Made by a program: the position numbers and the translations under genes. DNA of 64,000 nt, from assembly GCA_030435675.1 (NCBI GenBank), contig CM059623.1:16142205-16206204 (forward strand), read 5' to 3'. Source of the stretch: Steinernema hermaphroditum. Taxonomy: Eukaryota; Nematoda; Chromadorea; Rhabditida; Steinernematidae. Shown here piece after piece: positions 1 through 12,360 of this stretch. The notes under the pieces are model-generated. The model searched no databases and had not been told where the DNA came from. It saw only the letters and a list, made by a program, of their open reading frames with translations. Numbering within the stretch: the first letter of the stretch is position 1; each line of letters begins with the position of its first letter.

Positions 1-1129
1 TCCAAAAATGACAAGTCAGCTTACTTATCTTCAAACATAAGTACTTGCTTGATTCGATACTTGGAGTGCAACAATAAAGCACCTTGATTTTCTTTGCCAA
101 AAATGGACACCTTAGTCATTCAACCTGAGAATAGTCCATCGAAAATAATAAGAAATGTTTGCTTCAAATGTGATCCCTGTACATAATTTCTAGTAGTTGG
201 ATGTGATTGCCAATGTGGTATTTACTTTCTCCAGAGCAGGGGAGCAGGTTAACTTGTCACGTCCCAAAAGAGTTTCCATGCCGATACCCTAAATAACAAG
301 GATCCAAGGGAAGAATCGCCGAGGCAATTCGGAACATTTGCTTTGGTCGGAAATTTGTGCGCCTTCCTTCCGGATGTGAGAGTGTCTTTGGGAGCCTAAG
401 GCTTTACCTGTGCACATGAGCTCATGCTGCACTGCTCCTCTTTCTCCTCCAGCTCCGTTATATGTTTCACTTTTCAAATGGGAACCTGACATTTGCCCCT
501 CCTCGGTACCAGATCTGGTCGCATTGTAAACGCTGGGCCATTTTTGTGAAAGCAATTTAAACGGTCTTTTTTTGTTGTTTGGACTTTTGGTCCCCGGTGC
601 CAACGGAAAGAAATCTGTTTCCTCTAAAACGCCCCCAAAGTCACTTGACTCCATCATCAGCTATTTGTTAATCACTCCATCCGTATCGTATGACGGATCG
701 CATGAAGGCGATCCGTCTGCTTTTAAGCCGGCACCCGTGTGTGAGGGCCAACGCCTTAGCCAACAAATCCATCTCGCCACCGCCGTCGCATCGTGTGTAC
801 ACAAGACGGACGACGGCATACGATAACAAATTTCTCGCGCCAACGCACCGAACAAGCTTCTTCTTCTTCTCCTCGGCCCGCGTCGTTGTCTTCAGCTCCA
901 CCACACATAACGCTTTTTTTCGCCCCATCAATCATCGCCTCCGAGAGAATCGACCAGTCAACGCCGGCTACTTAATGTGCCAACTATCGGTCGATTTGGC
1001 AAATAATCGACGCCTTTTTGCTCGAATCGCGTCACTAAAGAGTAGATGAGTCAGCTTGTGAAGAGGTGTTGGTACAAGGAATTAGCGCAGAAGTACAGAC
1101 ATAAAAGTGAAAGAAAAAGTGATTATAGT
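1..1129. other. Non-coding, far upstream of tbx-2
   Basis: No open frame here resembles a protein I recognise. The stretch from about 680 to 1010 is GC-richer than its surroundings and contains a perfect 10-bp inverted repeat (GACGGATCGC at 692-701, GCGATCCGTC at 708-717, 6-nt loop). The rest is AT-rich. Confidence 0.6.
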
Positions 1130-1359
1130 CAATCGCAAGGTTTCCTAGTGCGATGTCCCTAACGCCACGAAATTTATGGTGTTCTTGCCAATCTTTTTCA
1201 TTTTTTATCTGGTTTCTTGCTGCACGGGCATACTTGTTAATTTACAATGTTCATTTTGGCTCTAAATGACGAAAACCGTAGAAAAGCAGTCAAAAAACGG
1301 AAAATAATACCGTATATTTTGTGGCATCAGGGACATCGCACCAGGAGACCTCACAATTG
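1130..1359. repeat. Foldback repeat, about 55-bp degenerate arms
   Basis: The segment around 1130-1185 reappears inverted at about 1305-1359. Both arms share the core GTGCGATGTCCCT and similar bases for about 55 positions, with scattered mismatches. The roughly 120-bp centre is AT-rich and carries no coding frame. A TACCGTA heptamer lies at about 1307, within the right arm. The structure fits an old palindromic MITE or foldback element. No target-site duplication was resolved. Confidence 0.6.
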
Positions 1360-2619
1360 CATTTACTGATGAAGCCCTATCAGGCTTTGCTATGTCCATC
1401 TTCCTTTCAAATTTCAACCGCATCGGCGTGGGGCAGTTTGGGACCTCTTCTTGCTAGAATTCGAGATCTTACTTGCTGGTGATCCAGCGATCTTCACGCA
1501 TGGTCACAAGCTAGGCCCACTCGTTTATTTCTTCTCTGTAGCTCCTCGAAATTGACGTCCCATGGTACATGTTGATCGCTGCAGTTCACCGCCAGAGTGC
1601 GATATTGACCACTGAAAAATCGAAAAATCGCTTCAGATAAAAATTGTCTCCGAATTGTGTGTGCTAAATTGTCAGGCCCAGTCATATATTTGACCAATCA
1701 AATCAGGATGAAGTTCACAGGCGCACATAAAAGAGCTCAGCATCTTTTCAGTTATCCAGCATCTGTATATTTATCGAGCAGCAGCCCACGTCTGGCCAGC
1801 TCGGGTTCGGCACGAAGGATCCGTAGGCTCCGGCTCAATTTGCATCTCTGGTTGCAGCTACAAAGTAAGATGGTGTGGAGGTTCAGACATATGCCAAGAT
1901 TAAACTCCAAGATTAAACCCCAAAAGCACAAACTAACTTTTCTTGCATCACTAGTCATGTATATTGGATGCTCCATTAGATTTCGCTCCCGAACCTTCAT
2001 TCACCTACTGTATCGTCCCCTCCATTCCACCAGGTAGGCGATCCGGAGAACAACTGTCGCCAGAGAAAAAGAAACCGCAAATCTTTCATCAGCCGCTCGA
2101 CACAGCGCCATAATTAATAACTCTTCTGTTTGGTTAGGCGGCGTGCGGCCCGCGGCGCTCTCGCAATGTAACAATTCTTGTTGCCACCGAACGAGATCAT
2201 AAATTACGCGGCACTTCTGGCGATCGTAAAACGGTACTTTCGGCAGCGCCACAGCAGACCGTCCGACTCCGATGGGCCACCACCTCCAAGTCCATAAGCC
2301 TCTGGAGAGCTCATTAGTCTTTGTTTTACGGCGACGACAGTGTCCGAGCGGCGAGAGCATTATCGTAAATTTCGGGAATCGCTTTTTGTGCGCCAAAAGA
2401 ACATGATTGCAGGCGAGAGGGTTCCTGTTCGCCGATCGGAATCGATTGATTGCGGTTGGAGCGGCGTTCGATTGGAGCGTCTGAAGAAGGAGGAAGTGGA
2501 ATTTTGGAAGAGATCCTAGGGGGTACTGTAGGTGGGATGTGGTGATTGAGCCCGAGGGATTGTAAAAGAGGGTTTTTTGTTCAATTTCCGGTATTAAATT
2601 CTGAGTGGCATTCGTAGCG
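1360..2619. other. Non-coding, with a GC-richer segment at about 2040-2480
   Basis: No gene recognised. A 224-codon open frame exists on the minus strand at 2001-2675, but its sequence matches no family I know, and it lies in a GC-rich segment where stop codons are depleted by composition. I treat it as chance. The segment resembles the other GC-rich islands upstream of tbx-2. Confidence 0.5.
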
Positions 2620-2699
2620 ATGTATGTATGCCAAAAAGGGTCCAAGTTCGGGTCCAAGCAATGTACGTATGCCAAAAAGGGTCCAAGTCCAAGTACAAC
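2620..2699. repeat. Tandem duplication, 41-bp unit, two copies
   Basis: A unit starting ATGTATGTATGCCAAAAAGG at 2620 is followed directly by a second copy starting at 2661 (ATGTACGTATGCC...). The copies share the run GCCAAAAAGGGTCCAAGT. The second copy diverges near its end. Confidence 0.75.
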
Positions 2700-3872
2700 C
2701 GATCATGTATGACGTTGTCCAGGATTTCCTACCGTTCTGTCGTTTTTGCTTTTGGCAAAAACCCGGCTTAGCTTTGGCCTTGTTTTCGGCACTATGTTAG
2801 CTATTGGAATTGGATCATATAAACAGAGAGCTTCTAAAAATGTGGCTTGTTTAAATAGACTGCCAGTGCTATCTAAAATTATGTATGTTCACTGTTTTTT
2901 TCGGCTTTTCAGGGAGAGCATGTTTCAGGCCATCACTATGCTTTACAAGATAAGATTACTGTGTGTCAGTGGAAACGATAATCTGTTCACTTTATACTTA
3001 GCAGATATCAGCAGTGACCTACAGTATCCCTCGCCAAAAATCATCCACTCATCGACCCCTCCACTCGCCTAAATCGATCCCACTCCCTCGTCTTCATCAC
3101 TGCTTCTCAAGAAGTCCACACGGGTTTCGGATTTCGCGTCGCGCGCCCGACTAATCCGATAGAGTGTTCGCCTTCTAATTTGTCGTGTTTGCCCAATCGA
3201 GCGCTCTTGGAGACGCGACTAAGCGGGCGTTGACCTCAGCGCTGTGGTGACACATGGCCCCGACTCTGGCGCGGTGGTCACTGTCCGTCGAGTCACACAC
3301 TTCAAGAGCCTCTTCAAGAAGCGATAGGACGCTTGGGTTGACGAGCTGAACGGGTGCTTATGGAGTGGAGAGTGGGACACGATGATTGGTTGTTTACAGA
3401 AGTTCGGATTAGATGTCAAGTGATTGTTCCTTTGCTAGGCAGTTGGGAGCCCACCACGCCAAAGAATAGAATTTTCAAAGAAACTTGGGTTGTAATTTCG
3501 TCTTTCTGTTTCTAAGAGATCCATTTTTTCAGTCCCCTTCACTTCTTTATCTCATCTCAACCGTTGTCCCTAATTCATCTAACCTATGCTCTCTCGCTGA
3601 TCGCTATCGTGCGCCCATTGTCCGTCTTTCTCAGTTGCTTATAATCATCCCGTGGGATCACCCAGAAGACAATCTCTTTTGATCCATTCTGCAAAACATA
3701 TATACCTTTGTCAGGAAGATATAGCAGTGTACAACTTCCTTTTGAGGCTATCAATGCGAACTTAAAGCTCGTACTTAGTAAATATATACACCGTAAAATA
3801 CATGACCTAAATAACCATCCTTTCACCTCATACCGGACGAAGGGAAAGAGGGAAAATGAAAAGAAAATTGAA
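2700..3872. other. Non-coding stretch
   Basis: No gene, RNA gene or long repeat recognised. The sequence is AT-rich, with a slightly GC-richer patch at about 3100-3420. Confidence 0.5.
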
Positions 3873-4249
3873 CTACAGGAAATTCATCGCTAAAAGGGGT
3901 CTTCTTTGAGCCTTCGCTGTTGCCTTTCATTCATAACCGACAGCTTGTATAGCACCTCCTGGTCCGTTCCATGAACTATGACTTCCGCTTATAGCATATA
4001 AAGTTTTGCGAGGTGATCGGTAATTAGAGCTAAAATAAATAGAGCCAACACTTAACCTTTTATTGAAACACGGTGATGGTATTTTCCTAAAAGAAACTAC
4101 ATTAAAAGGAGAACACCTACAACTTGTAGGTGTCTGGAAGTCATAGTTCATGGAATGGGCCAGGAGGTGCCATACAAGCTGTCGGTTATGAATAAAGGGC
4201 AACAGCGAAGGCTCAAAGAAAACCCCTTTTAGCGATGAATTTCCTGTAG
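3873..4249. repeat. Foldback element with 114-bp near-identical inverted arms
   Basis: The left arm (3873-3986) and right arm (4136-4249) are each 114 bp and are reverse complements without gaps, with only a handful of mismatches. Both contain TTCATAACCGACAGCTTGTA (or its complement) and AATTCATCGCTAAAAGGGG. The 149-bp centre has a smaller palindrome (ACACCTAC ... GTAGGTGT, about 4112-4133) directly next to the right arm. There is no transposase frame. Arm identity suggests recent insertion or ongoing homogenisation. The best reading is a non-autonomous foldback MITE. Confidence 0.85.
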
Positions 4250-5543
4250 GCTACAAGCACAAGATAGATTTTGGAATCGACTCCGAATCTCAGATTCCGA
4301 GTCTGATAGGATTGGATGTGACAAGCAGAAAAAAAATGAAAATTTGAATTAATTTTTTGTTTTGAAATTTTAGAATGTTACACTACATTATTCGAATTGA
4401 TATAGTGTCATTGTCAAGCATTGGCTTTGTATTGTCCCCGGTTCAACATCATGGACTCTTCTCAAATGCCTTGATGGACCATGTTTCTTTAGTCTCCAAC
4501 CATCTACGGTCATGATATTTAATATTAGGAAAGAAGAGGCGTTAAACCTCTTTATTCCATAGCCTTTAGATGCCCCTCATGGTCAGTAAGTCCGCGTGTC
4601 CTCCTATACGATTACCACCAGTTGTTCCTCTATGCTCCCTTAAAGTGTCCTGTACCATTTACCCATCAAATAAACCTAAAACAATGGCGCCATAAAGCAA
4701 TTTGTTCGTCCCTCATCGAGTCTCTAAACGCGCCTGTAAGCCCATAAAACGAGCAATATTTACTCAGGCGAACAGCCCGTCCCCCATTAATTAGAATTAG
4801 CCGCGTTTGGCCCCTCGCTGGCTGGCCGGCGGCCTCCGCGAAGTCTGCTCGGAATCGCGGCGCCAACTGTCGCCGGCGGCGGTGACGACTTGATGCGCTG
4901 CGATGATATATGAAGTTGTTGAACTCGTCCATCTCGGCCAACAGGCGCCGCGGTGGCCTCAGGCGGCGCGAGCCCGAACCAGCGGCCGCCTTGTAACTCG
5001 TCAACAAGGGACAAGGTGTATTAATTTGTTTTACAACCACAACAAGCGATCGGCGGATGGGATGCCGATGGCGGCCGACAGCAGCGCCGCTCGGCGACTG
5101 CAGTAACAATTGGTGGAGTTGTCAGAAATCGCAGCTTTTTTGACGCGAGAGTGGATGCTGCGCCGGGAGCGACGCCGTTAAGTGCCAGGCGAGTGTCGAT
5201 TTTAACGCAGCGCATGAGGATACGGTAGCCGGAGGGTATTGATCGGTCATTTCGAGGGTTAAGTGATCGGGTGGCTTTCGAGTGGTCGGCTCACAAGTTG
5301 GAACATCACAGAAATGTGAAAAAATCTATGGATAGTGATTTGATCTTATCAAATATGATGAGTCGTGCAAATATGCAGTGAATAATGTTCACATTAATGG
5401 TGGCATTTCTTCAGGACATTTGAAAGATTTCGCATATGTAGACAGACTAATGTCGACTAGATAGCTTGAGCGTGTTTTCGATTTCAGTATATTTTCAGTA
5501 AAGTACAAAAAAACTACTGAAGTGTTCATTATCTTTTGATAAA
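4250..5543. promoter_or_regulatory. Non-coding, with candidate regulatory GC-rich island at 4760-5290
   Basis: The segment 4760-5290 is sharply GC-richer than its flanks. It carries ATTAATTAG at about 4787 (a homeodomain-type core) embedded in CG-rich sequence, with ATTAATTTG at about 5020. Several overlapping open frames on both strands look compositional rather than coding. Its regulatory role is inferred from its likeness to other islands around tbx-2. The remainder (4250-4760, 5290-5543) is AT-rich with nothing recognised. Confidence 0.35.
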
Positions 5544-5625
5544 CTGGTCACCGATCAAAACAATCGAAATGGGGTGTGGCACCCCAAAAAAGGACTAAAT
5601 ATCGTAATCTACAATCTAGGAGGAC
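5544..5625 (+). repeat. Dispersed repeat, copy A
   Basis: This copy starts near GTCACCGATCAAAACAATC and includes GACTAAATATCGTA and AATCTAGGA. It aligns with copy B at 6928-7015 in the same orientation, with short indels. It is probably a fragment of an interspersed element. Confidence 0.6.
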
Positions 5626-6927
5626 TGAAAGGTCTGTGTCTCCTCTGTTCATTCTTTGATTTCCGCTCCCAAGCTAAATAGTGTTTATGTCTCATTTCTG
5701 ATTTCATATCCGTGAAAATTTTCTGGTTTGCACAGCAAAAGAGAAGTTGATACAACCTAGATGTTGTGCGCTTATGGTGCCAAAGGAACCGACCACTAGA
5801 TCATGGAAAGCAAAGTCAAATTGAAACATCCGAAACACTGCACTATTTCGCATATGTTTCCAATAAACGAGATCGTTTGTTTGAGTTTATTTGATCCACC
5901 AACATCAGGACTATTCTTTATACCTGTGGTTCGTAGCTGTCGGAAACGTTACCTCAAAACATTACTCGCAAATGTTTTCGACTCGCTCAAGAAGCATTCC
6001 AAAGATTCTTTGCAATCACAACAAGTCCATAGTATATCCAATCGCTAGCATCGATAGTAAGATCAATCGCTTTATTTGTCATTGGACCCAAACCTGGCAT
6101 ATGGTCCTTGTTTTCTTAAATTTTCGATCGTTTGTATTCACATTACCTTTTTTTGCGTAGAGATCGTATGGAGCTAGATATCCGAGCACCTTGAGGTGTC
6201 CGTCCCTGTTCCGACATCCGCCGGGTACTCTCGAAAAATCCGAAAAATTCCCCTCAAAAACCTGTCACTCTTCGCAGCTGTCGCGCCATCCCTCTTCCAA
6301 GTGCTTGTTCCCCGCGCCATCATCGCCACGACAAGTGTCGCTTTTAGCGCCGCTCAACGGCGCCAAGTCAACGCGACTACGGTAATTAGGCGGTGGACGT
6401 CCCTAAATAATTGGCTGGGAAATTGGACATCTAACGCGAGAGAGAGCGATTAATGAGATCGAGTGTTTGTCAACAGAAATCGAATAAATCCACTACCGTA
6501 CCCCCTTCCTCGGAACTTGTTAGCTGTTTGCATGGGATCGCGTGTCGCAATGGCGCAACTTGGCGAACTTTCGAGCGAAAATCGGCGCGTAATCTGTTTG
6601 CGCTAGGCTTTCGAGTGTGTTTAGTCATCGATACACTTGAACCCGAAATCGTGTTGACAGTGTGTGCGCGACGCGACTTCTGCTGTTGACTCAACGCTTG
6701 CGTCGATTAGTCCCGGACTTCTGCACAGCCACCGCTGCTGTTGAACGGGTTGAATTACCTCCTGAGTGCACTTGTTGAGAGCGCCTGAACGTCATCGGGT
6801 CGGGATACTGTTGCTGGGGTACCGTATGTGCTAATATCAGTCTGAAATAATGGAACTTGTGAGTTCCTAGGAGCTAATGCAATTGGATCATTTTATCCGT
6901 GGATATAACCAAAGATGTTGCACAGAT
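5626..6927. other. Non-coding, with GC-richer island at about 6180-6760
   Basis: No gene recognised. The island at about 6180-6760 contains two TACCGTA-class heptamers (about 6376 and 6494) and short CG-rich tracts. A third heptamer lies just beyond, at about 6821. Confidence 0.45.
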
Positions 6928-7015
6928 TTGTCACCGATCAGAAACAATCAAAATGAACTTGACATCCAAAAAATGACAAAGTGACTAAATATCGTATTCC
7001 ATAATCTCTAGGAAC
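6928..7015 (+). repeat. Dispersed repeat, copy B
   Basis: This is the second copy of the element at 5544-5625. It shares GTCACCGATCA, the following AAACAATC, GACTAAATATCGTA and AATCTCTAGGA. The two copies lie 1.4 kb apart in direct orientation. Confidence 0.6.
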
Positions 7016-8199
7016 TGATATATCCCCTCGATCCCTCCACCTTACTGTATCATTCTCCCTCACCTAAAGCCTAAAATAAACACTCCCGGGTGCTCTTTCC
7101 CTCCCTCCAGTTGTCGACTCTTTCAACGCGACGCGTCACCTTAGCAAACGCAAAAACTTGAAAGGCGATTAGGGTTTTTGTGCGGCTTCTCGGCAGCTTC
7201 GGCGTCAAGAAGCTGCTGATAAGGCTAACCGGCGCTTCACACTCTCTTAAAGGTCACACAACAGGTGATCAGCGTTTAAAATAGCAACGCTTTTGGACTG
7301 GTTATCTTGTAAAATGGAAAAATTAAGATAGGATTGTTCGTTACAAGTTGTTCGGATTACGAACGAATTCTTAGTCCACATTCCGAAAATAATCTTTCTA
7401 TATATATGCGCATCTGATACCTGAATCGCATAAGCTCTTTACGTACATTGCCAGAGAAACCCTTTGGTTTCTTAAATGCTAATTTCCGTCGTCACCTTAC
7501 AGTTAAGCAGATTATGGGTAGCAATACAGCCGATTATTTCATGAATGTTATCTATGGTATTAAAGCATTTTTCTCATTGTCATGCGTTACGTATTACAAG
7601 GAAAAAGGGCCAAACACTTCCTTCTTGCTGGGTACACCGTAAATATCGGCAAGCTCACAAACCAGGCTTGTGATCAGAGGTATACAACATTGAGAATGTG
7701 CATCTCAAATTCAAAAAAGGTCATTGAACTGAACGACTTGTTTGTGCCGAGACGCACTATGTCGAGACGGCTGACCATCTGTAATATGCTGATTCTAGAG
7801 ATTCCAGATACGTGCGAGAAATGCTTTGTAGAAATGCGAACACGTTCGTCTTCTACAAGGCTTTTGAGGCTAACATCTGAACCACCCCTGTACCAAAAGG
7901 TCCACGCGTCTATGGTTAAACACTCACTGCTGAAAATGAGAATCTACTCTTTTTTCGACATGTGTTGACAGCTTAGTCCGCCAAAGAAACATGCGCGATT
8001 TATTTGCTCACATGCTCTGGGTTAGCCCAGTTTTCCCAGTACATACGAAACTGTGGGCATTTCACATTACATTTGTTTGAAAGACCCTTCCGAATCAAAG
8101 CCTTGATCCCTCTTTATTACCGACTGACTTAGCATAACCCTTTCGAAAGTATTCAGAAACTGTGTGGCTTGTGTGACCCCAAAAGTCATTGAACATCTC
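7016..8199. other. Non-coding, AT-rich
   Basis: A 128-codon open frame (7582-7968, +) has no recognisable domain, no consistent splice context and ordinary base composition. I see no gene, RNA or repeat that I can support. Confidence 0.5.
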
Positions 8200-8830
8200 C
8201 CCCGCCAAATTGATGTTTTCATTAGCGACGAACCCTCGATTGGAGCCGCGGCTCCGCGGTAGTCGTTGTCGTCGTCGTCTTCGCCATCCCCTATCGCCTC
8301 CGAACCAGTCCCGTTTGTTGATTTTCGCACCTCCGCGCGCGCCCTTCCTTCGGTCGTTCGCGCAGCGCCCAAACAAGAATCCTCGGCTTCCACATCGATC
8401 ATCCGCAGCAGTGGCGCGCACCCCGTACGACAGATACCCGTATCGGGAAGATGAGGGGCGTTGAAACAAAAGGAAAGTGTCGTCGACGCGGCGATCCGTC
8501 GCCGACGATGACACGTGTGCGCGTCAGAGAGATCGATGGATCTGGCTGGAGCGGCGGCGGCGACGACGACGACGACGAAGACGATCGCCACGCCACCACC
8601 ACGACCATCTTCGTCGGACGGCTTCTGACACCTGCGCTGAAGCGCGCGGCGGAACAAAGCGCGCGAGTCATTAATTCTCGTCGCGAAATTACAAGTTTCT
8701 CCGCCGTGTTAATTAACATGCATTGCGAGTGGCGCTCCCGTTTCGCGCAAGCCGTCACGACGCCAACGCGAGGCGACGAAGAAGATGGAGAAGAACGCGA
8801 GTTTACGCCGCTTCTTGAGACAGGTTGACC
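8200..8830. promoter_or_regulatory. GC-rich island with trinucleotide repeat
   Basis: This is one of the most GC-rich stretches of the upstream desert. It includes a GGC/GAC trinucleotide run at 8551-8579 and two homeodomain-type cores (CATTAATTC at about 8690, GTTAATTAAC at about 8709). Open frames occur on both strands but consist of low-complexity Arg, Ser and Asp runs, so they are unlikely to be coding. A role as a cis-regulatory module is inference. Confidence 0.35.
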
Positions 8831-9359
8831 GGTTCGGACGATTCGTAGAAATGTCAAAAAGAAGGTCATAAAAAGGATGAACGGGTTACGGTAGTACAAG
8901 GAAGCTTTGACAAAATTTGAATCTCGAATTGGTGGTAATCAATGAAAAAATCACTACATTTAGATAGTATAATAGACGATTGTGTAGAAAAGTGGTTGCC
9001 GTCTGCAGTGGTTCCCGAAATTTGAGTCTTCACCCACAGATCGATGAAACATCTTCGGTACTGTCTCTTGTACATGTTGCCGATTTCTGATGGACTCATT
9101 CACTGCCTAGCTTTTTGGGCCACCTACACTGCAGCCTCAGTTCTGCTACTTTGCAGTCATATATCACGAATCCTAATCACTGGTTTTTTAGATGCCTAGA
9201 AGCTTTGTAAAATGTAAAAACCTGTCCATGGACGAGCTGATCATAGATCCTTAATATTGGGGCCTTTACTTGGGACAAATATTGGGACACATAGGGAAAG
9301 ACAGAAATTGTGATTCGAATCCAAGTCCATCAACTCAAAACCGACTCGGATTCGACATA
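8831..9359. other. Non-coding, AT-rich spacer
   Basis: No gene or repeat recognised. A TACGGTA heptamer lies at about 8886. Confidence 0.5.
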
Positions 9360-9770
9360 ACTGATCGATGCGACAGTTCCCGTTCTGCTGCCCCCTCCCC
9401 GAAAAATGCCAACAAAAAGCGCCAAAACATTCTTTGCCCTTTTGCTCATCACCCACGTTCACTCGAAACTTCTTCAACTCCCCTCTTTATCGCTTCGATC
9501 GAAACGGCAGCGGCGGCGGCGATACGCAAGGAGATATCACAAATTGAGCGCGACAGGAGATCGTCAAGAAGATGAAGTTTTTTCACGCCTTTCGCGTTCT
9601 GATAAGAACGACCGCCGACGGGCGCTGCTTTTTCAACCGTTGTTCTCGTCGCGGCGGGAAGGTCGCCTCGCCTGGAGTCCGACGACAACGACCACTTCGA
9701 CGATGTCGAGAGTTGCAAATAGGCGTTGTAAATGCGAATCGTCGTTTTGTGGGTTAATGGCCGGAACGGA
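9360..9770. promoter_or_regulatory. GC-rich island
   Basis: Moderately GC-rich segment between AT-rich flanks, with GCGGCGGCGGCGATACGC near 9507 and no recognisable protein in any frame. It is listed as a candidate regulatory island only because it is one of a series upstream of tbx-2. Confidence 0.3.
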
Positions 9771-11929
9771 ACGAAGTGTGAAGCGAGATTTTTGTGTGTC
9801 TATCGCAGATTTCAAATTATGCCATAAAAGGGAAATATGCAATTTTAGATCATAAATTGAACTACGATAAACTTGAGTAATGGGGGATTGACATGGAATG
9901 AGAGTCACAACCAAGATTCCGTAGATTCCAAACAAAATATACAAAGAACCAGCATTTATAAATAAAAAAATCGTCGCTCGAGAGGATAAAGATGCATACA
10001 GTGAATACGGACCCGGCTGGTGCCTATTTAATAGTGTCTACCAAGGTATTAGATGACTCAGATGAAAGATTAAAACCTAAATAGGTGGTCATCCGTAGCT
10101 CTGTTTGTGCTAGAAATCATCACTTGCCGGGCCACTTTTTGAGCCTCTGCTTTTTAGATCAGATTTGAGATCAGCCCTGCTTTGACAGGCAGACGATTCA
10201 AAGAACGACATGCCTATCAAAAAGCCAGTCTGCAGATTTGTGTCCCGCGAAGCGATGTACACATAAAAATCAACAAAAAAAAAACACCCAAAGAGTAAGT
10301 ACACTTCCGGCACATTGTCACCACCCTAACCTCCATTCCAGCAACACATTAGCCTACGGTAAGTGCACGCCAGGTCTCCAAATTCGTTCCTAATTCGCGA
10401 CTGAATCATCCGCCCTAAGTTCAAAGTGCGCTCAGGCGTCGCAATTAGCACTTCTGGCGGGGCAGAAGTAATCACGCGTGTACTTCGCCATCTCTGTCCC
10501 ACTTGCCGTCACCGTCGTCGTCGCCACTCTCGACTGTCGATGTTGCAAATTGGATCAGTGGGGGGCGTCCGCGCCGCCACCGCCACCGTCGCTGGAGGCG
10601 ATCGCACCGCGTAATCACTGCGACGCGGCTGGATCGGACACCGCCGCCGTCTTTATCCGCCACCCGTGTGCTTAGTGGATAAGGATAGTGTAGTTTTTTT
10701 TTCTGTCGTTGTACTTTGTCGAGTTCAAAAGACATCTATCCATTTTGGGCCATCGATATGAAAAATGGTTTTCTTGCTCAAAATTAAGAGTTTAATCTGG
10801 CCAATATTATGAAGAAAACAATAAGGGATGGTATGAGTCAGATTTTAAATGTTACTACTACATTCTTAGTGAACTCCTATTCACAAGGACGGATGAAACT
10901 TTGATGGTTTAATGAAGGGAATAAGGGTAAAGGGAGGCTATCCCGCAGCTAAATCAGATCTCTCAATGATCTGGATAATCTTCAATCAGATCGATCTCGA
11001 AAATTCGAAATTATATCCACCAAAAATAAGAAAGTAGGCTCCTATATTTCTTACATTACTCGATACGCACTTTTACCTAATACTACCAAATTTTACCATT
11101 TATGAACTCAGTTCTAGGCTGCCTTTAGCTATTGACATGAGTAATCTGAAGCTGACTATGGAATATCTTGTTTGTTTTTTTGTTGTCCTTTCCCGTGATT
11201 CATTTTTTCACTGATCTCCGCATCTCCCCGCACTCTTATCACATCCAACACACATCCATCAAAGCATCAAACTCGTCAGTTTTGACCTAAAATTCTCGGC
11301 GAAAAGATAAGAGAGATCACTTTTTTAGCATTTCGTTTTTTGTTCGCTTAATTTGATCTCCCTTTAACCTATTTTTAGAGCATCCGTTTGAACTTAATTT
11401 GCCTTTAATATTTACATCAGGATATCATGAAATTTTTAAAAGCACCTATCTGGGGTCAAGGGATGTATTTCGCCGCTGGCCCTATCTCACAGGTTTCCCT
11501 CTTTATCGAGGACCTTTGTGTAGGTAGATGTTTGAACAAGATCATATGTGATCTGGACTCGGCTTGTTTCCATCGCCGTGTTAATGGACAAATTGTTCAG
11601 ATTTTAATCGAAGAGCATTTAGTGAACTTGGGTTCAACCACTAAACCCTGTGTATGTGCCTTTGCAAGAAACATATCCTGACGGTCGCAAAATGCATCCA
11701 TTTTCCCTCTGAGCATTTCTGGAATTGATCCTTTTAATTCATTTATCTTAGTAATCCGCTCTACTGTTTGTCATTCAAAGTGTTTCAAACTGTACCATCT
11801 ACAGTGAGCCCAGGCAAGCATTTCTTTTACTTTATGGAACTGTATGAAGCGTGATAGACAAAAGCGAGATATGTCTAGTTTCCGCCTCACCAAGCAAAGC
11901 GGTGTTGTTAGCTCCCAATTATCCCATCG
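9771..11929. other. Non-coding, with small GC-rich island at 10390-10680
   Basis: AT-rich sequence flanks a short CG-rich island at about 10390-10680 that follows a TACGGTA heptamer at about 10355. No gene, RNA gene or long repeat is recognised in 9771-10390 or 10680-11929. Confidence 0.45.
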
Positions 11930-12360
11930 TGTTCATCATCCCCCTCTACCAGCTTATCCTCTCCCCGGCAGGTGGTCAACGACGAACGAACCCGGTGTGA
12001 GTGTGTTAGTAATACCGTAGTCGCGCCGTCGTCGAGAAGTCGCGAAGCGATTAGATGTTTGCCCGCGCACTTAGCCGCGGTAATCAGATACCACGGCGGG
12101 TCGGCGGCCGGCTGGGCCACCAAGCCAAGTGGCGCTCGAAGATCTCGCACGGGCAAGCTTAAATGGTCGCGAACAACAGTCGCTACATATGTTTATTTGT
12201 CACGATCCACTCGAGCGCTCTTCCGGTCGCCGCCGCCGTCGTCGTCGTGGCGCAGGTCGCTGCTGGAGTGGCGGCGCTACCATATTCGGCGGCGACCGAT
12301 TAGCGACGAATTGAGCCGGGCTAATCTGGGTCAGCAAGGCACACGACACGGGTGAGCCTA
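11930..12360. promoter_or_regulatory. GC-rich island
   Basis: Island with abrupt edges. It carries CG-rich tracts, a TACCGTA heptamer at about 12012 and CGGGCTAATCTGG near 12317. No frame resembles a known protein. A regulatory role is inferred. Confidence 0.3.

Noticed and set aside
289..657. 122-codon open frame on the minus strand near the left edge
   Set aside because: No recognisable domain, no splice partners, and composition like the surrounding non-coding DNA.
2001..2675. 224-codon open frame on the minus strand
   Set aside because: Lies in a GC-rich segment with few stops, runs through a tandem repeat, and has no similarity to any family I know.
8067..8899. Several 120-196-codon frames on both strands
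   Set aside because: They are mutually overlapping low-complexity Arg/Ser/Asp frames caused by GAC/GGC trinucleotide runs.
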